DNA of 57,817 bases from Candidatus Sericytochromatia bacterium (GCA_018780035.1 JADMKE010000034.1:1-57817); one strand, 5' to 3'. Shown: positions 34,701-44,031, counted from the stretch's first letter. Made by a program: numbers and translations. Notes: generated by a model from the letters alone, not told the origin.

Positions 34701-35603
34701 GCCATTGCCCTGGCTGGCATTGAGCTTGAGTTCTTCGACCTTAAAACGGGTCTGGCCCGAAAGCGGGATTTCGCGCATCAGGGGGTTGTTTTTGAGATCG
34801 GGTGCAAGCGAATATTCTGTCAGGGACTGACTTTCGACCTTGAGACCGAGATTGGCGCCGAGGTGTTGGCGGATCAATTTGTCTACGGCCTGTTGCGGAT
34901 CATAACCCAGTTTTTTGCCCAGCCAATCTCCGGCATCGGCCAGCCCGCCTGCCAAACCTCCGATTTCGACTTTGAGGCCCGTGCCCGAGGGTTTGATCGT
35001 GATACTGCCCAGACCCACACCATAACTGGCGTTGATCTTATAACTTTGGTCGCGGGGATTGTCTGTCAGGGTAAATTTGAGTCCTGTTTCTTCTTCCGCT
35101 TGAGCCAATGCCCATTCGATCATGGCACGGTCAACCACGACTTTGCCACTGAGGGTGCCGGTAATATCCCGCGCTGACTTGCTTTCGATCCCATCTTTGT
35201 CTTGGATATTGACGTTCAGATCGGCCCGAATGAGACTTTGGTCCAGATTGTCGAGTTGAATGCCTGCGATTTCGAGCGTGCGCAAGGTGCCATCGTCGGT
35301 TTGCAAATAGGCTTTGGTGCCCCCGAGACGGGTCACATCTTGGGGGGTGAGGGAGACATCCGCTGTGCCGTCTTCAAAGTCAGACCCTGTGATTGCTTTG
35401 CCAGCTTCAGAGGTGCTCACAGCATAGACATTGTAAGTGCCACTGGCCGTTTTGAGCAGCATTTCTGAGCCACCGTGGCTGCGGGCAAAGGCCTCTGCCT
35501 CTGCTGCGTTGAGTCCGGTTTTTAAAGGCGTGCGCCGGGCTTGGAGGGCGTCCGCACGATCAAGCATGCCCCGATCGTGGCTACCAAGACGAATATCTGC
35601 CAT
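31746..35603 (-). CDS. Very large beta-repeat protein (1285 aa), AsmA/TamB-like in appearance
   Basis: 1285 residues with no signal peptide or strong membrane helix. Most of the length is alternating beta-strand segments with short amphipathic motifs: LKVQAQLGNDF, VQLSGELVVDPAQPQKLNF, LSGSGNLNWDPAKGLEI, SSQGPIKFDPAKQSIAW, FKVEGEAVLDPRTGQLSF. A loose unit of ~60-70 residues (glycine, hydrophobic strand, DPxxGxLxF) recurs about ten times. This resembles the repeated-strand hydrophobic groove of AsmA/TamB/VPS13-type proteins, but the usual N-terminal membrane anchor is missing. The N-terminus (about 1-140) is distinct and polar. It is neighbourless, in a single-gene unit. Lipid or envelope transport is only a structural guess. 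Confidence 0.7.
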   Translation of the reverse strand: MADIRLGSHDRGMLDRADALQARRTPLKTGLNAAEAEAFARSHGGSEMLLKTASGTYNVYAVSTSEAGKAITGSDFEDGTADVSLTPQDVTRLGGTKAYLQTDDGTLRTLEIAGIQLDNLDQSLIRADLNVNIQDKDGIESKSARDITGTLSGKVVVDRAMIEWALAQAEEETGLKFTLTDNPRDQSYKINASYGVGLGSITIKPSGTGLKVEIGGLAGGLADAGDWLGKKLGYDPQQAVDKLIRQHLGANLGLKVESQSLTEYSLAPDLKNNPLMREIPLSGQTRFKVEELKLNASQGNGFRIDTQGNLELNFSNAQVIGSTDSKAPAATSDREGADALSLKVQAQLGNDFTSQLTGEAGIKVNVTQAEQAGLKSRIKEFTGQEIGAGGQFEVSGVRFSAQADAQGKITKMDQTLGQLKFERLALDAQGVQVNLSAQNGVLQGELKEGKYRLDAEDITLKGSVTTPQGKLNVTQLQLSGELVVDPAQPQKLNFTIPKGENIRYSGQFTPTGQTQGVKIQNLSVGPAQFNLDAGQGKLTVSAQGQTAPRISLGSLSMPEATFRNLQVTGPMQADLNRGTLSLQARSLSLTGKVGPLDLTRLSGSGNLNWDPAKGLEITNANISAQGKLGELEVKQLKGSGNISVSPSGQVRFSSTRDLSLQTGSGLSVRGNLALDYTPGQVQVETTSKNPVLIDYTDPALGIDLKGLAYSGRMVFNENAGDLRFSSHADKPLELKSGSISGVVLQDLSLSNGQISVQTQGGKFVAEPLPGQSLTLNGKIQGIALKDLSSQGPIKFDPAKQSIAWDQPVSASLPSQGIDQLSTEGPVEISQDAQGRLHFRSPGGTISLKMGQLNLSNFKVEGEAVLDPRTGQLSFSGLDGGAGLKLDGTLNGYPIKAESSGQLHIQHTAKGVELTGEKLKLNGLVDGFTLQSPEGASGKVLITPDGGIDLKELNFDVTIDDMQLQNRNGLFKTTPQGFEINLSGDINAKQEQLLKFLQKFSGRQDIGKQAQDGIKQALAQLQNHFGTFNKADIHYENMVIRFDKNFQFQGFEVLKDTRIDNAQVNLSLGRKPEKVNIGELHWRAEAEADSKGFRVKDGDIEFSLNQNIRDYIDRTVTQQLSDAGLKDVDLEVSPSGEISIKNATYEVRAKGRSGNNGTEIDIPLLSRLFKKPKKVMNISAKLDITPRIENNQLVVELDNLKLKGLLAQIINMAIDGEDKVADQMATQLRAEDIKFERKDGESLFRLDLNDLLKKQMDPNINLTSAELSPEGKVRVGYTYGQQPAGK

Positions 35604-35837
35604 GAAAAATTACTTTCTAAGATGTGGTATGAGAGCGGTCTATGTCTATTATGCCCAATTTGTGGGTGTTTCTTGCTAAGAGGATCGGGCCCGTTGAAGA
35701 CATACCTCAATTTGTACATAACTTAACAGTAGCGAAGGGTCGAACAGGTATTTTTAAACCTTTGTCAGTGATTATCCTAACAAACACTCCCCTGTAAAGA
35801 ATGTTCATTTTTTGCCGCAAAATGAAAGAAAAAATCC

Positions 35838-36690
35838 ATGCAATTGGTCAAAGACCGCTGGTATCCGATTTTACTCAGTCAAGAAGTTAAAAAAAACAGA
35901 CCTTTGGGAACAGAACGACTGGGTCAAAAATGGGTTTTGTGGCGTGATTCCCAGGCAAACTTACACGGCCATCAAGATCGCTGTCCCCATCTGGGTGCGG
36001 CCCTGAGCCTGGGGGAGGTCTGTGGTGACCATTTGGTCTGCCCCTTTCATGGTTTTGAATTTGATGCCCAAGGTCAATGCCGTTTGATTCCCGCCAATGG
36101 CAAAGCCGGTAAAATTCCCGCAGGCATGGTTACAGCTCAATATATTGTTCAAGAAGCCCATGGTTTTATCTGGCTCTGGTGGGGAGAACAACACACAGAA
36201 TATCCCCCTTTGCTACTGCGGGTTGGCAGACCCACTATACCCGAGCGATTGACAACCAATTGGATGTTGCCCATCTGGCTTTTGTCCACCGGACCACGAT
36301 TGGCGCCGGGGGAAGGCGTTAAGTTTGGGTTTTTAATCGCAAAGATCTGGGCCTGCCAGCCCGTAAACAAACAGAATTGGCAAAATTGGCGCAGGAGACA
36401 GAATCCAGCTTACATTTGCGCTTACCCGCTATTATTTGCGGGCTTATGTTCACACAAAGAACCCACTCATGGGGAAGTTGATGCCCAAGTTAATGAGTTT
36501 GAGCAACCCCTTTATTCTCAAACAAGATCAGCGGGTGGTATTGAGCCAACGGCCCCTCAACAGCCTTGAATCTGAGGCTGATCATTTGATTGGTGCTGAT
36601 CGGGCGATTTCCAAATACCGTCATTGGCTGCGTAAAAAGCTTGAGGTCGCCTCAGTTGAAACCCCGTTGCCACTGGCTCTAGACAGCTGA
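35838..36690 (+). pseudogene. Frameshifted Rieske [2Fe-2S] oxygenase
   Basis: The frame from 35838 begins well (LVKDRWYPILLSQEV) and has intact Rieske ligands, CPHLG and CPFHGFEF. Near 36215 homology leaves that frame: the next frame reads WQTHYTRAIDNQLDVAHLAF, then VHRTTIGAGG, the mononuclear iron site of this family. Later segments are again in different frames: VWVFNRKDLGLPARK (about 36325-36370) and the tail QDQRVVLSQRPLNS...ADRAISKYRHWL (36436-36690). At least two or three frameshifts are therefore needed to restore one protein of about 280 residues. It is a decayed paralogue-type gene, unrelated in sequence detail to the intact oxygenase at 21253. Confidence 0.85.
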
Positions 36691-36704
36691 ATCGGCGAAT
36701 CGAC

Positions 36705-37961
36705 TTAAGAAAACTTTCGCACGATCCGCTCAATCGCATCCATGCCCTGTTGGACCTTGGTCATTTCAGGCCCAAAGCTGATGCGGGTATAATTCCTGAA
36801 TTTCTGCGAGCGCCGCCGTTTGCCAGGATTGACGTCAAAGAAGACCCCTGGGACTGTGATCACTTTTTCTTTGAGGCCCTCTTCAAAAAAGGCCAGCCCA
36901 TCGTTGATGCCTGTGGGCAGGTTTTCGAGATTGGCCCAAAGATAAAAACTGCCTTGGGGCTCAGCTGCAATTTGGATGCCCAACTCGCGCACCCGGCGCA
37001 GGGCATATTCCCGTTTGGCACTGAAGCTCTTTTGAATCGCCTGGGTCTCTTGAATCGCCAAGGCTGGGTCGAGCAGCTCTATCGCCTTTTTTTGCAGCGG
37101 GTGATTGGCACCCCCATCGAGATAAGAGCCTGCACTGGCAATTAAGTTGACGACCGCTTTGGGGGCCAGGGTCCAGCTCACACGCCAGCCGGGATAGCGC
37201 CAGTTTTTGGTCAGGCCGTCGATGATCACCACAGGGTCTTGATCGACATCCTCAACAAAGGCCGCAGCAGAGACCATTCTGGGTTTCTCTGCGTCGTAAT
37301 CGGCGTAGAGATAATGGGAATAAAACTCGTCCATAATGCCCACCACCTCTTCTTCGCGGAAGAGTTCAATCCAAGCTTGTAATTCGGGCCCTTCAATCAC
37401 CTGTCCGGTTGGGTTACAGGGATTGCTAAACAGCACAGCCCCCAGACCCATGCCCTGGATGGCCTCTTGGAGATTGGCCCGAGAGAGTTTAAACTGGTGT
37501 TTCTCTTTGAGCACAATTGGGATCGGAATAAAGCCTTTGAAGGTGTGTAACATCTCTTCATACGCCGTGTAATCGGGGATAAAATGCCCCACATTGATCT
37601 CTCCCAAGGCGGCGGCGATGCGGGTCAGGCCCTGGCGGCCTCCGCCGGAGATACAGACATTTTCCCAGGAATACTGCGAGGCCTTGCCCTGGCGGTAAAT
37701 GGTATTGTAAAAATCCGCCACTTTCTGGCGCAGCTCTCTCAGACCTGGAACGGGGGTGTACTCTTGGGTTTCCCAGTTCATGTTCACCTGGGTCACGCGT
37801 TCGGGAGCGCCGGGCAATTCTCCTGTTTCGGGCGCACCTTGGCCCAGATTCGCCCAATCGGGATTGTCGAAATTAAAACCGAGTTCGCGCGCACGGTTCA
37901 TGACATAGATTACCCCGGTTCGGGGCACATAGCGAAAACCGGGGAAAGGTGTGGTTTTCAT
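36705..37961 (-). CDS. PLP-dependent aminotransferase, class I/II
   Basis: A 418-residue fold-type I aminotransferase. N-terminal FDNPDWANLGQGAPETGELPGAP is the substrate-gating region. NVCISGGGRQGLTRIAAAL is the PLP phosphate-binding helix, SNPCNPTGQVIEGPEL and MDEFYSHYLY give the cofactor-contacting Asn and Asp/Tyr, and DGLTKNWRYPGWRVSW contains the Schiff-base lysine and following Arg. The C-terminal region is SFYLWANLE. The amino-acid specificity is not predictable; the next gene (4-nt overlap, ATGA) encodes a D-amino-acid-type hydrolase upstream in the same operon, suggesting D-amino-acid or peptide catabolism. Confidence 0.9.
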   Translation of the reverse strand: MKTTPFPGFRYVPRTGVIYVMNRARELGFNFDNPDWANLGQGAPETGELPGAPERVTQVNMNWETQEYTPVPGLRELRQKVADFYNTIYRQGKASQYSWENVCISGGGRQGLTRIAAALGEINVGHFIPDYTAYEEMLHTFKGFIPIPIVLKEKHQFKLSRANLQEAIQGMGLGAVLFSNPCNPTGQVIEGPELQAWIELFREEEVVGIMDEFYSHYLYADYDAEKPRMVSAAAFVEDVDQDPVVIIDGLTKNWRYPGWRVSWTLAPKAVVNLIASAGSYLDGGANHPLQKKAIELLDPALAIQETQAIQKSFSAKREYALRRVRELGIQIAAEPQGSFYLWANLENLPTGINDGLAFFEEGLKEKVITVPGVFFDVNPGKRRRSQKFRNYTRISFGPEMTKVQQGMDAIERIVRKFS

Positions 37962-39712
37962 CCCCGCAACCTCACCAATTTGCCTGGGTATTTGCCGGTC
38001 AATTCACCATTTTCAGCGATGATCTCGCCACTGACAATTGTGGCCCGGTAGCCAGTCGCTTTCTGCATCAGGCGTTTGCCGCCAGCAGGCAAGTCTGCGA
38101 CCAGATACGGCGGATGCAATTGTAGATTTTCAAAGTCAATCACGTTGATATCCGCTTTTTTGCCCACTTCCAAGCTGCCGCGATCGTTTAAACCTATAAA
38201 TTGGGCATTGCGCTGGGTTTGCATTTCGATCACTTCTTCCAATTGGAATTTTTCTCCCTGGCGGTCTCGGGCCCAGTGGGTGAGTAAAAAAGTCGGGAAA
38301 CTGGCGTCGCAGATCGTGCCGACATGGGCTCCACCATCGCCCAGGCCCGGCAAAGCCTGGGGGTGGCGCAACATGGTGTAGAGATTGTTGAGATTGCCTT
38401 CGCCATAATTGTAAAGGGGGAAATAGATCAGGGCGTGGCCTTGGTCTTCAAGCAAGGCATCATAGAGCCCACTTAAAACGGTCTCACCGCGCTGTTTGGC
38501 TTTCATGCCAATGCTATTGGCCATCGATGGCTCGTAGTCGGGAGCTTCACCCAGGGTAAACATGCGCATCCCGAAAAGCTCCATTTGGGCCAATAGCAAG
38601 TCCGCCAAAGGGGGAATAGAGCTGCCATCCCCGGCCACAGGCTCAGATTTTTCGGTCAATAATTGGGCTTTAAAAGCCGGGTCTTTCATTTTGGCCACGC
38701 GTTCGGCCAGGGGCAAAGCGCTGATCGCTTTGTAAGAGGGAAAACCCATAAAGGGCTGAAAGGTCGCTTCCAGACCCAGCAAAACACCGATGGCCCGCGC
38801 ACCGACCTGCAATTTAAAATTCAAGCCCGCTGCCTGGGCCTTTTCGGCCCTTGCGATAATCCACTTCCACTGGTTCGGAGATTGGTCACGTTGCATCAAC
38901 GAGACCGAGACCGGATGACCCGAAACCTCTCCCATGTGTTGAATCAGGTCAAATTCGCGGTCAAAATGGCTGTCGCCTTCGGGCATGTCAAAGTCGCTGA
39001 CGGCCTGAATGACGCCATGACCGAGGCCCTGAAAGGCTTTCACCAGACCCGTTAATTCATTGTCGTCGGCCTGGGCTGCTGGCGTATGTGCGCCACTGGC
39101 CGAGCGGTGATTGTCGCTGCGGCCAGTCGAAAAGCCCACTGCACCCGCTTCCAGACCCTCCCGCAGCAGGGCCCGCATCTGTTCGATTTCTTCTGGGTTG
39201 GCGGGCAGATCGTGAACGGCCCGCTCTCCCATCACGTAGACCCGCAGCGGATCGTGGGTCAACATCGCACAAAAGTCGATACTGTGGGGCATGGCTTCGA
39301 GGGCATTCATATATTCGGGAAAACTTTCCCAGGTCCAAGGCAATCCTTCGGCCAGGGCTGAGCCGGGAATGTCTTCGACCCCTTCCATCAGCTGAATCAG
39401 GCGCTCCCGGTCGCTGGAGCGGCAGGGGGCAAAACCCACCCCGCAGGAGCCCATCACAGCGGTGGTCACTCCATGCAACGAAGAGGGGGCCATATCTGCA
39501 TCCCAGGAAATTTGGCCATCATAATGGGTGTGAATATCCACAAAACCAGGGGTCACCAGGGCGCCATGGGCATCAATGATTTGTTTGGCATTGCCGTCTA
39601 TTTTGCCAAGCGCTGTGATTTTTCCATCTTTGACACCAAGATCAGCTGAAAAGGCCGGTTTCCCTGTGCCATCGATAATTTTTCCACCGCGAATGATTAA
39701 ATCAAACTCCAT
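37958..39712 (-). CDS. N-acyl-D-amino-acid deacylase / D-aminoacylase-like amidohydrolase
   Basis: A 584-residue metallo-dependent amidohydrolase. It begins FDLIIRGGKIIDGTGKPAFSADLGVKDGKITALG, has the metal site VDIHTHYDGQISWD (HxH), the GVTTAVMGSCGVGFAPCR segment typical of D-aminoacylases, and AVGFSTGRS. The C-terminal half carries DGGAHVGTICDASF (metal-binding Asp region) and VGKKADINVIDFENL. It probably releases D-amino acids from N-acyl forms. The gene precedes the aminotransferase with a 4-nt overlap, so the pair may process the liberated amino acid. It is full length. Confidence 0.9.
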   Translation of the reverse strand: MEFDLIIRGGKIIDGTGKPAFSADLGVKDGKITALGKIDGNAKQIIDAHGALVTPGFVDIHTHYDGQISWDADMAPSSLHGVTTAVMGSCGVGFAPCRSSDRERLIQLMEGVEDIPGSALAEGLPWTWESFPEYMNALEAMPHSIDFCAMLTHDPLRVYVMGERAVHDLPANPEEIEQMRALLREGLEAGAVGFSTGRSDNHRSASGAHTPAAQADDNELTGLVKAFQGLGHGVIQAVSDFDMPEGDSHFDREFDLIQHMGEVSGHPVSVSLMQRDQSPNQWKWIIARAEKAQAAGLNFKLQVGARAIGVLLGLEATFQPFMGFPSYKAISALPLAERVAKMKDPAFKAQLLTEKSEPVAGDGSSIPPLADLLLAQMELFGMRMFTLGEAPDYEPSMANSIGMKAKQRGETVLSGLYDALLEDQGHALIYFPLYNYGEGNLNNLYTMLRHPQALPGLGDGGAHVGTICDASFPTFLLTHWARDRQGEKFQLEEVIEMQTQRNAQFIGLNDRGSLEVGKKADINVIDFENLQLHPPYLVADLPAGGKRLMQKATGYRATIVSGEIIAENGELTGKYPGKLVRLRG

Positions 39713-39812
39713 CTGAATCTCCCCTCACCCGTGTTTTTCTGGCTGAAATATCTGGACTGTTGCTTTGAACTCAGCTCTTTTGAGCAAGCCTGTAGTAGTG
39801 TAACATGGCCCT

Positions 39813-42653
39813 ATGCACCTGAATCTATTTCAAAGCCTGGAGCTGGCGGTGGCGTTTCACCCCTATCAGCGCGAGGCGATCGAGACCTTAATCAAGAAAC
39901 ACGCAGCAGGTGAACGCCAATTGCATTTGGTGGCCCCCCCTGGGAGTGGCAAAACACTCATGGGACTGGAATTGGCCCGCAGATTGGGCCAAAAGACGGT
40001 GATTCTTTCACCCACCAGCTTGATTCAGGCCCAATGGGTCAACAAATTCCAAGCGCTCAGTGTCGACCTTGAAGCCACAGATGCCTTGGCTTTGGAGCGG
40101 GTGATCGTGGATACTCAAATCGCAAACGACCCCCCGATTCTGAGCCTGACGTACCAAGCCTTTAGCGTCAAAGGGCGCGAAGAGACCCTTTTGCACCCCC
40201 AGGTCGAACAGCTCTTTGCCACCTTGGCTGAACGCGATTACCGCACCCTCTTGCTGGATGAGTGCCATCATTTAATGGCCCATTGGGCGGCGGCGATTCA
40301 ACATTTTTTGAAACAGGTGCCAGACGCTGTGGTGGTGGGCCTGACCGCCACGCCCCCCGTGGACCGGCGTGAACAGGAGATTGGCGTCTACCTCTCTTTG
40401 GTGGGGGAGGTCGATTACGAGGTGCCCACCCCTGCTGTGATCAAAGAGGGGCATTTGGCGCCGTATCAGGATTTGGTCTATCTCGTGCGGCCCAGCGAGG
40501 CTGAAACCGCCTTTGTCACCGGGGCCCACGCCGCTTTACATGCCTTGTTGTTTGAGCTAGAAAACGCCCCCAAAACAGGCCTGCCTTTGCTCTCTTTTTG
40601 GGCCGAGGAATGGCTTTTATACCCCCAAGACGCCGCTGGCCAGCCAATCGACAAACGCGAATTGCTGTTTAAAGCCCCCGATCTGACCATCGCTTTGGTG
40701 CGCTATCTCTACAGCCAAGGGATTTATCCCGAGGGGCTGCCCTGGAGCCCCGAGATGGAAGAGGCCTTGCGCTTGGAAGATCTGGCCGAAATACTGGGGG
40801 CTTTTGGCCATCAGATCTTAAAATCCGAGGCCCCAGATCTCTGGGCCCGTGTGAGCCAGTCGCTTGAAGAACTCGGCTACCGCTATCTGCAGGGGCGCTT
40901 TCGGTCAAGGCAGGGTGAGATTGACCGGGTTTTGGCGCTGTCTTCAGCCAAACTGCGGGCCGTTGAACAGATCTTAAGCTCTGAATTTAGGCAGATGGGG
41001 AATCAGATGCGGGCGCTGGTACTGACAGATTTTGAGCGAACTTCCATCCCTGGACGCAAAGCAAAGGCCAGTATTTTAAATCCCGACGCAGGGGGAGCCC
41101 TGGCTGTAATGCGTTTTCTCAGCGCTTTGCCTGATCTGCGTGCTTTAAATCCTGTGATGGTGACAGGCAAAACCCTGCTCTGCAGCTCTGCCTTGCTGCC
41201 GGTTTTGCTTGAAGAGGCGGAAAGGCTTTTTCGTGAAAAAGGCCTGAACGCCGTTTTGAGCAGCGAGACCCATGGGGCCGGTGCAGAAGAATTTGTGCAA
41301 TTACATGGCACAGGCTCGGATTGGCGCAGCGCCCTGTATCTGACCTTTGTCACCGACCTGCTCGAAAGGGGACTGACCCATTGCCTGATTGGCACCCGTG
41401 GCCTGATGGGAGAGGGCTGGGACTGCCGCAGTTTAAATACCCTGATCGACCTGACGGTGGTGACCTCTTTTGTCTCCGTGAATCAGGTGCGCGGACGCAG
41501 TTTGCGCCTGGATCCCGAACAGCCTTTAAAAGTGGCCAATAATTGGGATGTGGTGGCACTCTTGCCTGAGTGTGAAGGGGGCTTTCGCGATTTAATGCGC
41601 TTTTATGCCAAACATTCGCGTTTTTATGGCCTGAGTGAAGATGGCCTGCTCGAAAAAGGGCCGGGCCATGTCCACAGCCGTTTTACCCGCCGTGATCCGG
41701 CCGAATTGCTGTTAGAGATGGAAGAGATCAACCTTGAGATGTTGGCGCGCTCGGCTATGCGCTCCCAAGCTTGGGAGCGCTGGGGGGTGGGCAAGGCGTA
41801 TAAATGCCGCGATTTAACGGGCTTGCAATTGCGTTTGAAAGCTCCTTCGGTTGACAATCTGCCTGCTTTGCCCGCCAAACGTCAAACGAAACAACGTTCA
41901 ATTTCGGCTCCGCCACTCAGTTTGAATCAATTGCCGCTGGATAATTTGAAACGGGCACAGGTCTTGCAACTCAAGCTCAAATCGGCAAAGACCCAACAAA
42001 GCCTGGCTCGCGGTGTAGAAGCCGGTGTGGGTTTGGCCCTGTTGATGGGTTTTGGACTGGCGATCTGGCCGCTGTGCTTGGGTCTGGTTTTGCTTACAGA
42101 GAGCTGGTTGTTTTGGCTGAATTTAGGCCTGTCCAAACTGGGCAAGCTGGCAGAGTCTAGCCCAGAGACCGCAATTTTAGAGCGCTTGGGACAGGTTTTG
42201 GCCGAAAGCCTCAAACAGGCGGAATACCTGGCCGTGGGAGCCGAAGCGCTGCGCTTGAGTTCTCGCAGTGATGGCAGTTTGCGCCTGTGGCTGGACAGCC
42301 CACAGGCGACAGAAACGGTGCTTTTTTCCCAGGCCCTGAGCGAAATTCTGGCCCCTTTACAAGAACAGCGCTATTTGCTCGAAATCGACCTGCCAGAATT
42401 TCAACTTTTGCAGCGCCTGGGCCAAACACCGCAACTCAGACAGAGCAGCCTGGGTCAGGTGGTGCTGCCCCTGCCGCGATTATTGGCCCGCAGCCGCGAA
42501 AAAGCCCAGATTTTTGCCGATGTTTTTGCCGAAAAAATCGGACCTGCACATTTGGTTTATACCAAACAGGGCGCTGGCCGCGAACAGCTTCAGAGCTATT
42601 TGCATCGCCGGGTTTTGCCTGTGCAGGTGCAGTCCATGACTGTTTGGGACTAA
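39813..42653 (+). CDS. Superfamily 2 DEAD/DEAH-type helicase with C-terminal hydrophobic segment
   Basis: 946 residues. RecA-like domain 1 has HPYQREAIETL, Walker A LVAPPGSGKT (residues 39-48), the DECHH box (149-153) and GLTATPP (176-182). Domain 2 shows CLIGTRGLMGEGWDCRSLNTLIDLT and VSVNQVRGRSLRLDP (motifs V and VI with the arginine finger). Between them is an insert of ~250 residues. After residue ~700 the protein has a strongly hydrophobic stretch, VGLALLMGFGLAIWPLCLGLVLLTESWLF, that could be two membrane helices, then a ~150-residue C-terminal domain. SF2 enzymes with this layout are seen in restriction-like and defence settings, but no partner is adjacent. The target and polarity are unknown. 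Confidence 0.85.
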   Translation: MHLNLFQSLELAVAFHPYQREAIETLIKKHAAGERQLHLVAPPGSGKTLMGLELARRLGQKTVILSPTSLIQAQWVNKFQALSVDLEATDALALERVIVDTQIANDPPILSLTYQAFSVKGREETLLHPQVEQLFATLAERDYRTLLLDECHHLMAHWAAAIQHFLKQVPDAVVVGLTATPPVDRREQEIGVYLSLVGEVDYEVPTPAVIKEGHLAPYQDLVYLVRPSEAETAFVTGAHAALHALLFELENAPKTGLPLLSFWAEEWLLYPQDAAGQPIDKRELLFKAPDLTIALVRYLYSQGIYPEGLPWSPEMEEALRLEDLAEILGAFGHQILKSEAPDLWARVSQSLEELGYRYLQGRFRSRQGEIDRVLALSSAKLRAVEQILSSEFRQMGNQMRALVLTDFERTSIPGRKAKASILNPDAGGALAVMRFLSALPDLRALNPVMVTGKTLLCSSALLPVLLEEAERLFREKGLNAVLSSETHGAGAEEFVQLHGTGSDWRSALYLTFVTDLLERGLTHCLIGTRGLMGEGWDCRSLNTLIDLTVVTSFVSVNQVRGRSLRLDPEQPLKVANNWDVVALLPECEGGFRDLMRFYAKHSRFYGLSEDGLLEKGPGHVHSRFTRRDPAELLLEMEEINLEMLARSAMRSQAWERWGVGKAYKCRDLTGLQLRLKAPSVDNLPALPAKRQTKQRSISAPPLSLNQLPLDNLKRAQVLQLKLKSAKTQQSLARGVEAGVGLALLMGFGLAIWPLCLGLVLLTESWLFWLNLGLSKLGKLAESSPETAILERLGQVLAESLKQAEYLAVGAEALRLSSRSDGSLRLWLDSPQATETVLFSQALSEILAPLQEQRYLLEIDLPEFQLLQRLGQTPQLRQSSLGQVVLPLPRLLARSREKAQIFADVFAEKIGPAHLVYTKQGAGREQLQSYLHRRVLPVQVQSMTVWD

Positions 42654-42702
42654 AATGGAATAACCGCCTTTGAATTTTGTGTGAAAAAGTGAAAAAAATT
42701 TG

Positions 42703-44031
42703 ATGAAACACCCAAAGCCATTTCTGTTACTTACACTTGTCCTCACTGCTTTGACCGCTTGTGAGAATCCCTCAACGCCCCCACCCGCCAGTTCCCAACC
42801 CTCTCCCGGTAATGCGGCCGTCGAACTTTTGCCTCTGCCCGCAGCGACGCCTGAGCCGATACCCGTGCGGCTCAAACTCAGTGGCAGTGTCAGCGATGAC
42901 ACTGGTCGGCCCCTGGTGGATGCCCTGGTCACCCTCCAATCTCCGGGGCTGCTGCCGCGCACAGCTGATGAGCCGGCGGGTCAGGATCGCTTTTTTCGCA
43001 CGGATTTACATGGCCAGTTTTCAATTGAGGTGCTCACGGACAGCCTGAGCACGCTGACAATCAGCGCCAGTAAACCCGGTTATAGCTGGCGCAGCCAAGA
43101 ATCTTTGCCGCGAGACAACGAAAATGTGCAGTTGATTCTCAGTCAGGCCCCTTTTCCCAAAGGGCTTTTGGCCCTGCAAATGACCCTGCAAGAGGGCCGT
43201 CCGATTGTGGCCATGCAAAAAATCAGCGGGGGAGAATTGTCGCTGGTGGCCAACGATGCCCAGGATCCCGACTGGTCGCCTTTGGGCCAAAAGGTGGCGG
43301 TGATTGGCAAAGATGGGCTGTATGTGGCCGATCTGCAGGCCCAGCAGGCCCAAAAAATTCTCAATCAAACCGGTCTGAGCCAGCCACGCTGGTCTCCCGA
43401 CGGCAAAAGCCTGCTCTTTCGCCAAGAAGTTACCCCGCTCAATGGCGAAATTTATAAAATTTCAGCGCAGGGGGGCGAGACCACCCGCCTGACCAACCAC
43501 CCGGCTGATGAAGGCGACCCCGCTTGGTCTGCCGATGGCAAATCTTTTTATTTCACAAGCAACCGCGATGCGCCTTTGGAACTCACCCAGGCGTCTGGGC
43601 CGAGCCCGCAGGGAAGTGGCTATTATGTGCGCAACGAGGTTTACCGGGCTTCTGCCAGTGATGGTTCTGGCCCCCAGCGGCTGAGCCAGAACGGCGTGAT
43701 CGACCGCTATCCGAGTGAATCTCCAAGTGGAGAGCAAATCGCTTTTCTCACTGCGGGCAGCATTTTGGCGCTGATGCAAAAGGATGGCCAGGCCCTGCGC
43801 CAATTGGCCGACCGCAACAGTGCCCGCAGTGGAGCCAATATCACCACCCCTGGCAGTATCACCTCTGCGCCGCGCTGGTCCCGAGATGGGCAGTGGCTCT
43901 TGGCTGTGCGCCAGGTCAGTTTAAACCCACCCCGGCAGGATGTCTTTGTCTTTAGCACCACCGGCCCGGCTTTTTACCGCCTGACCTGGAGTGGAGGCAT
44001 CCAAGATGCGGCTTGGCTTGAGACGGATTAG
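42703..44031 (+). CDS. Lipoprotein with CarboxypepD_reg-like domain and TolB-like propeller
   Basis: 442 residues from ATG 42703 (an upstream TTG in frame adds one residue). Signal peptide and lipobox: FLLLTLVLTALTAC, lipidated Cys at about 20, then a Pro/Ser-rich linker. Residues ~50-145 form a carboxypeptidase-regulatory-like sandwich (LKLSGSVSDDTGRPLVDALVTLQ...TDLHGQFSIEVL). The rest is a PD40/TolB-type beta-propeller: DPDWSPLGQKVAVIG, QPRWSPDGKSLLF, DPAWSADGKSFYF, APRWSRDGQWLLAV. Envelope location is expected; it could sense or bind a polymer or protein complex. It follows the helicase by about 50 nt on the same strand. Confidence 0.85.
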   Translation: MKHPKPFLLLTLVLTALTACENPSTPPPASSQPSPGNAAVELLPLPAATPEPIPVRLKLSGSVSDDTGRPLVDALVTLQSPGLLPRTADEPAGQDRFFRTDLHGQFSIEVLTDSLSTLTISASKPGYSWRSQESLPRDNENVQLILSQAPFPKGLLALQMTLQEGRPIVAMQKISGGELSLVANDAQDPDWSPLGQKVAVIGKDGLYVADLQAQQAQKILNQTGLSQPRWSPDGKSLLFRQEVTPLNGEIYKISAQGGETTRLTNHPADEGDPAWSADGKSFYFTSNRDAPLELTQASGPSPQGSGYYVRNEVYRASASDGSGPQRLSQNGVIDRYPSESPSGEQIAFLTAGSILALMQKDGQALRQLADRNSARSGANITTPGSITSAPRWSRDGQWLLAVRQVSLNPPRQDVFVFSTTGPAFYRLTWSGGIQDAAWLETD

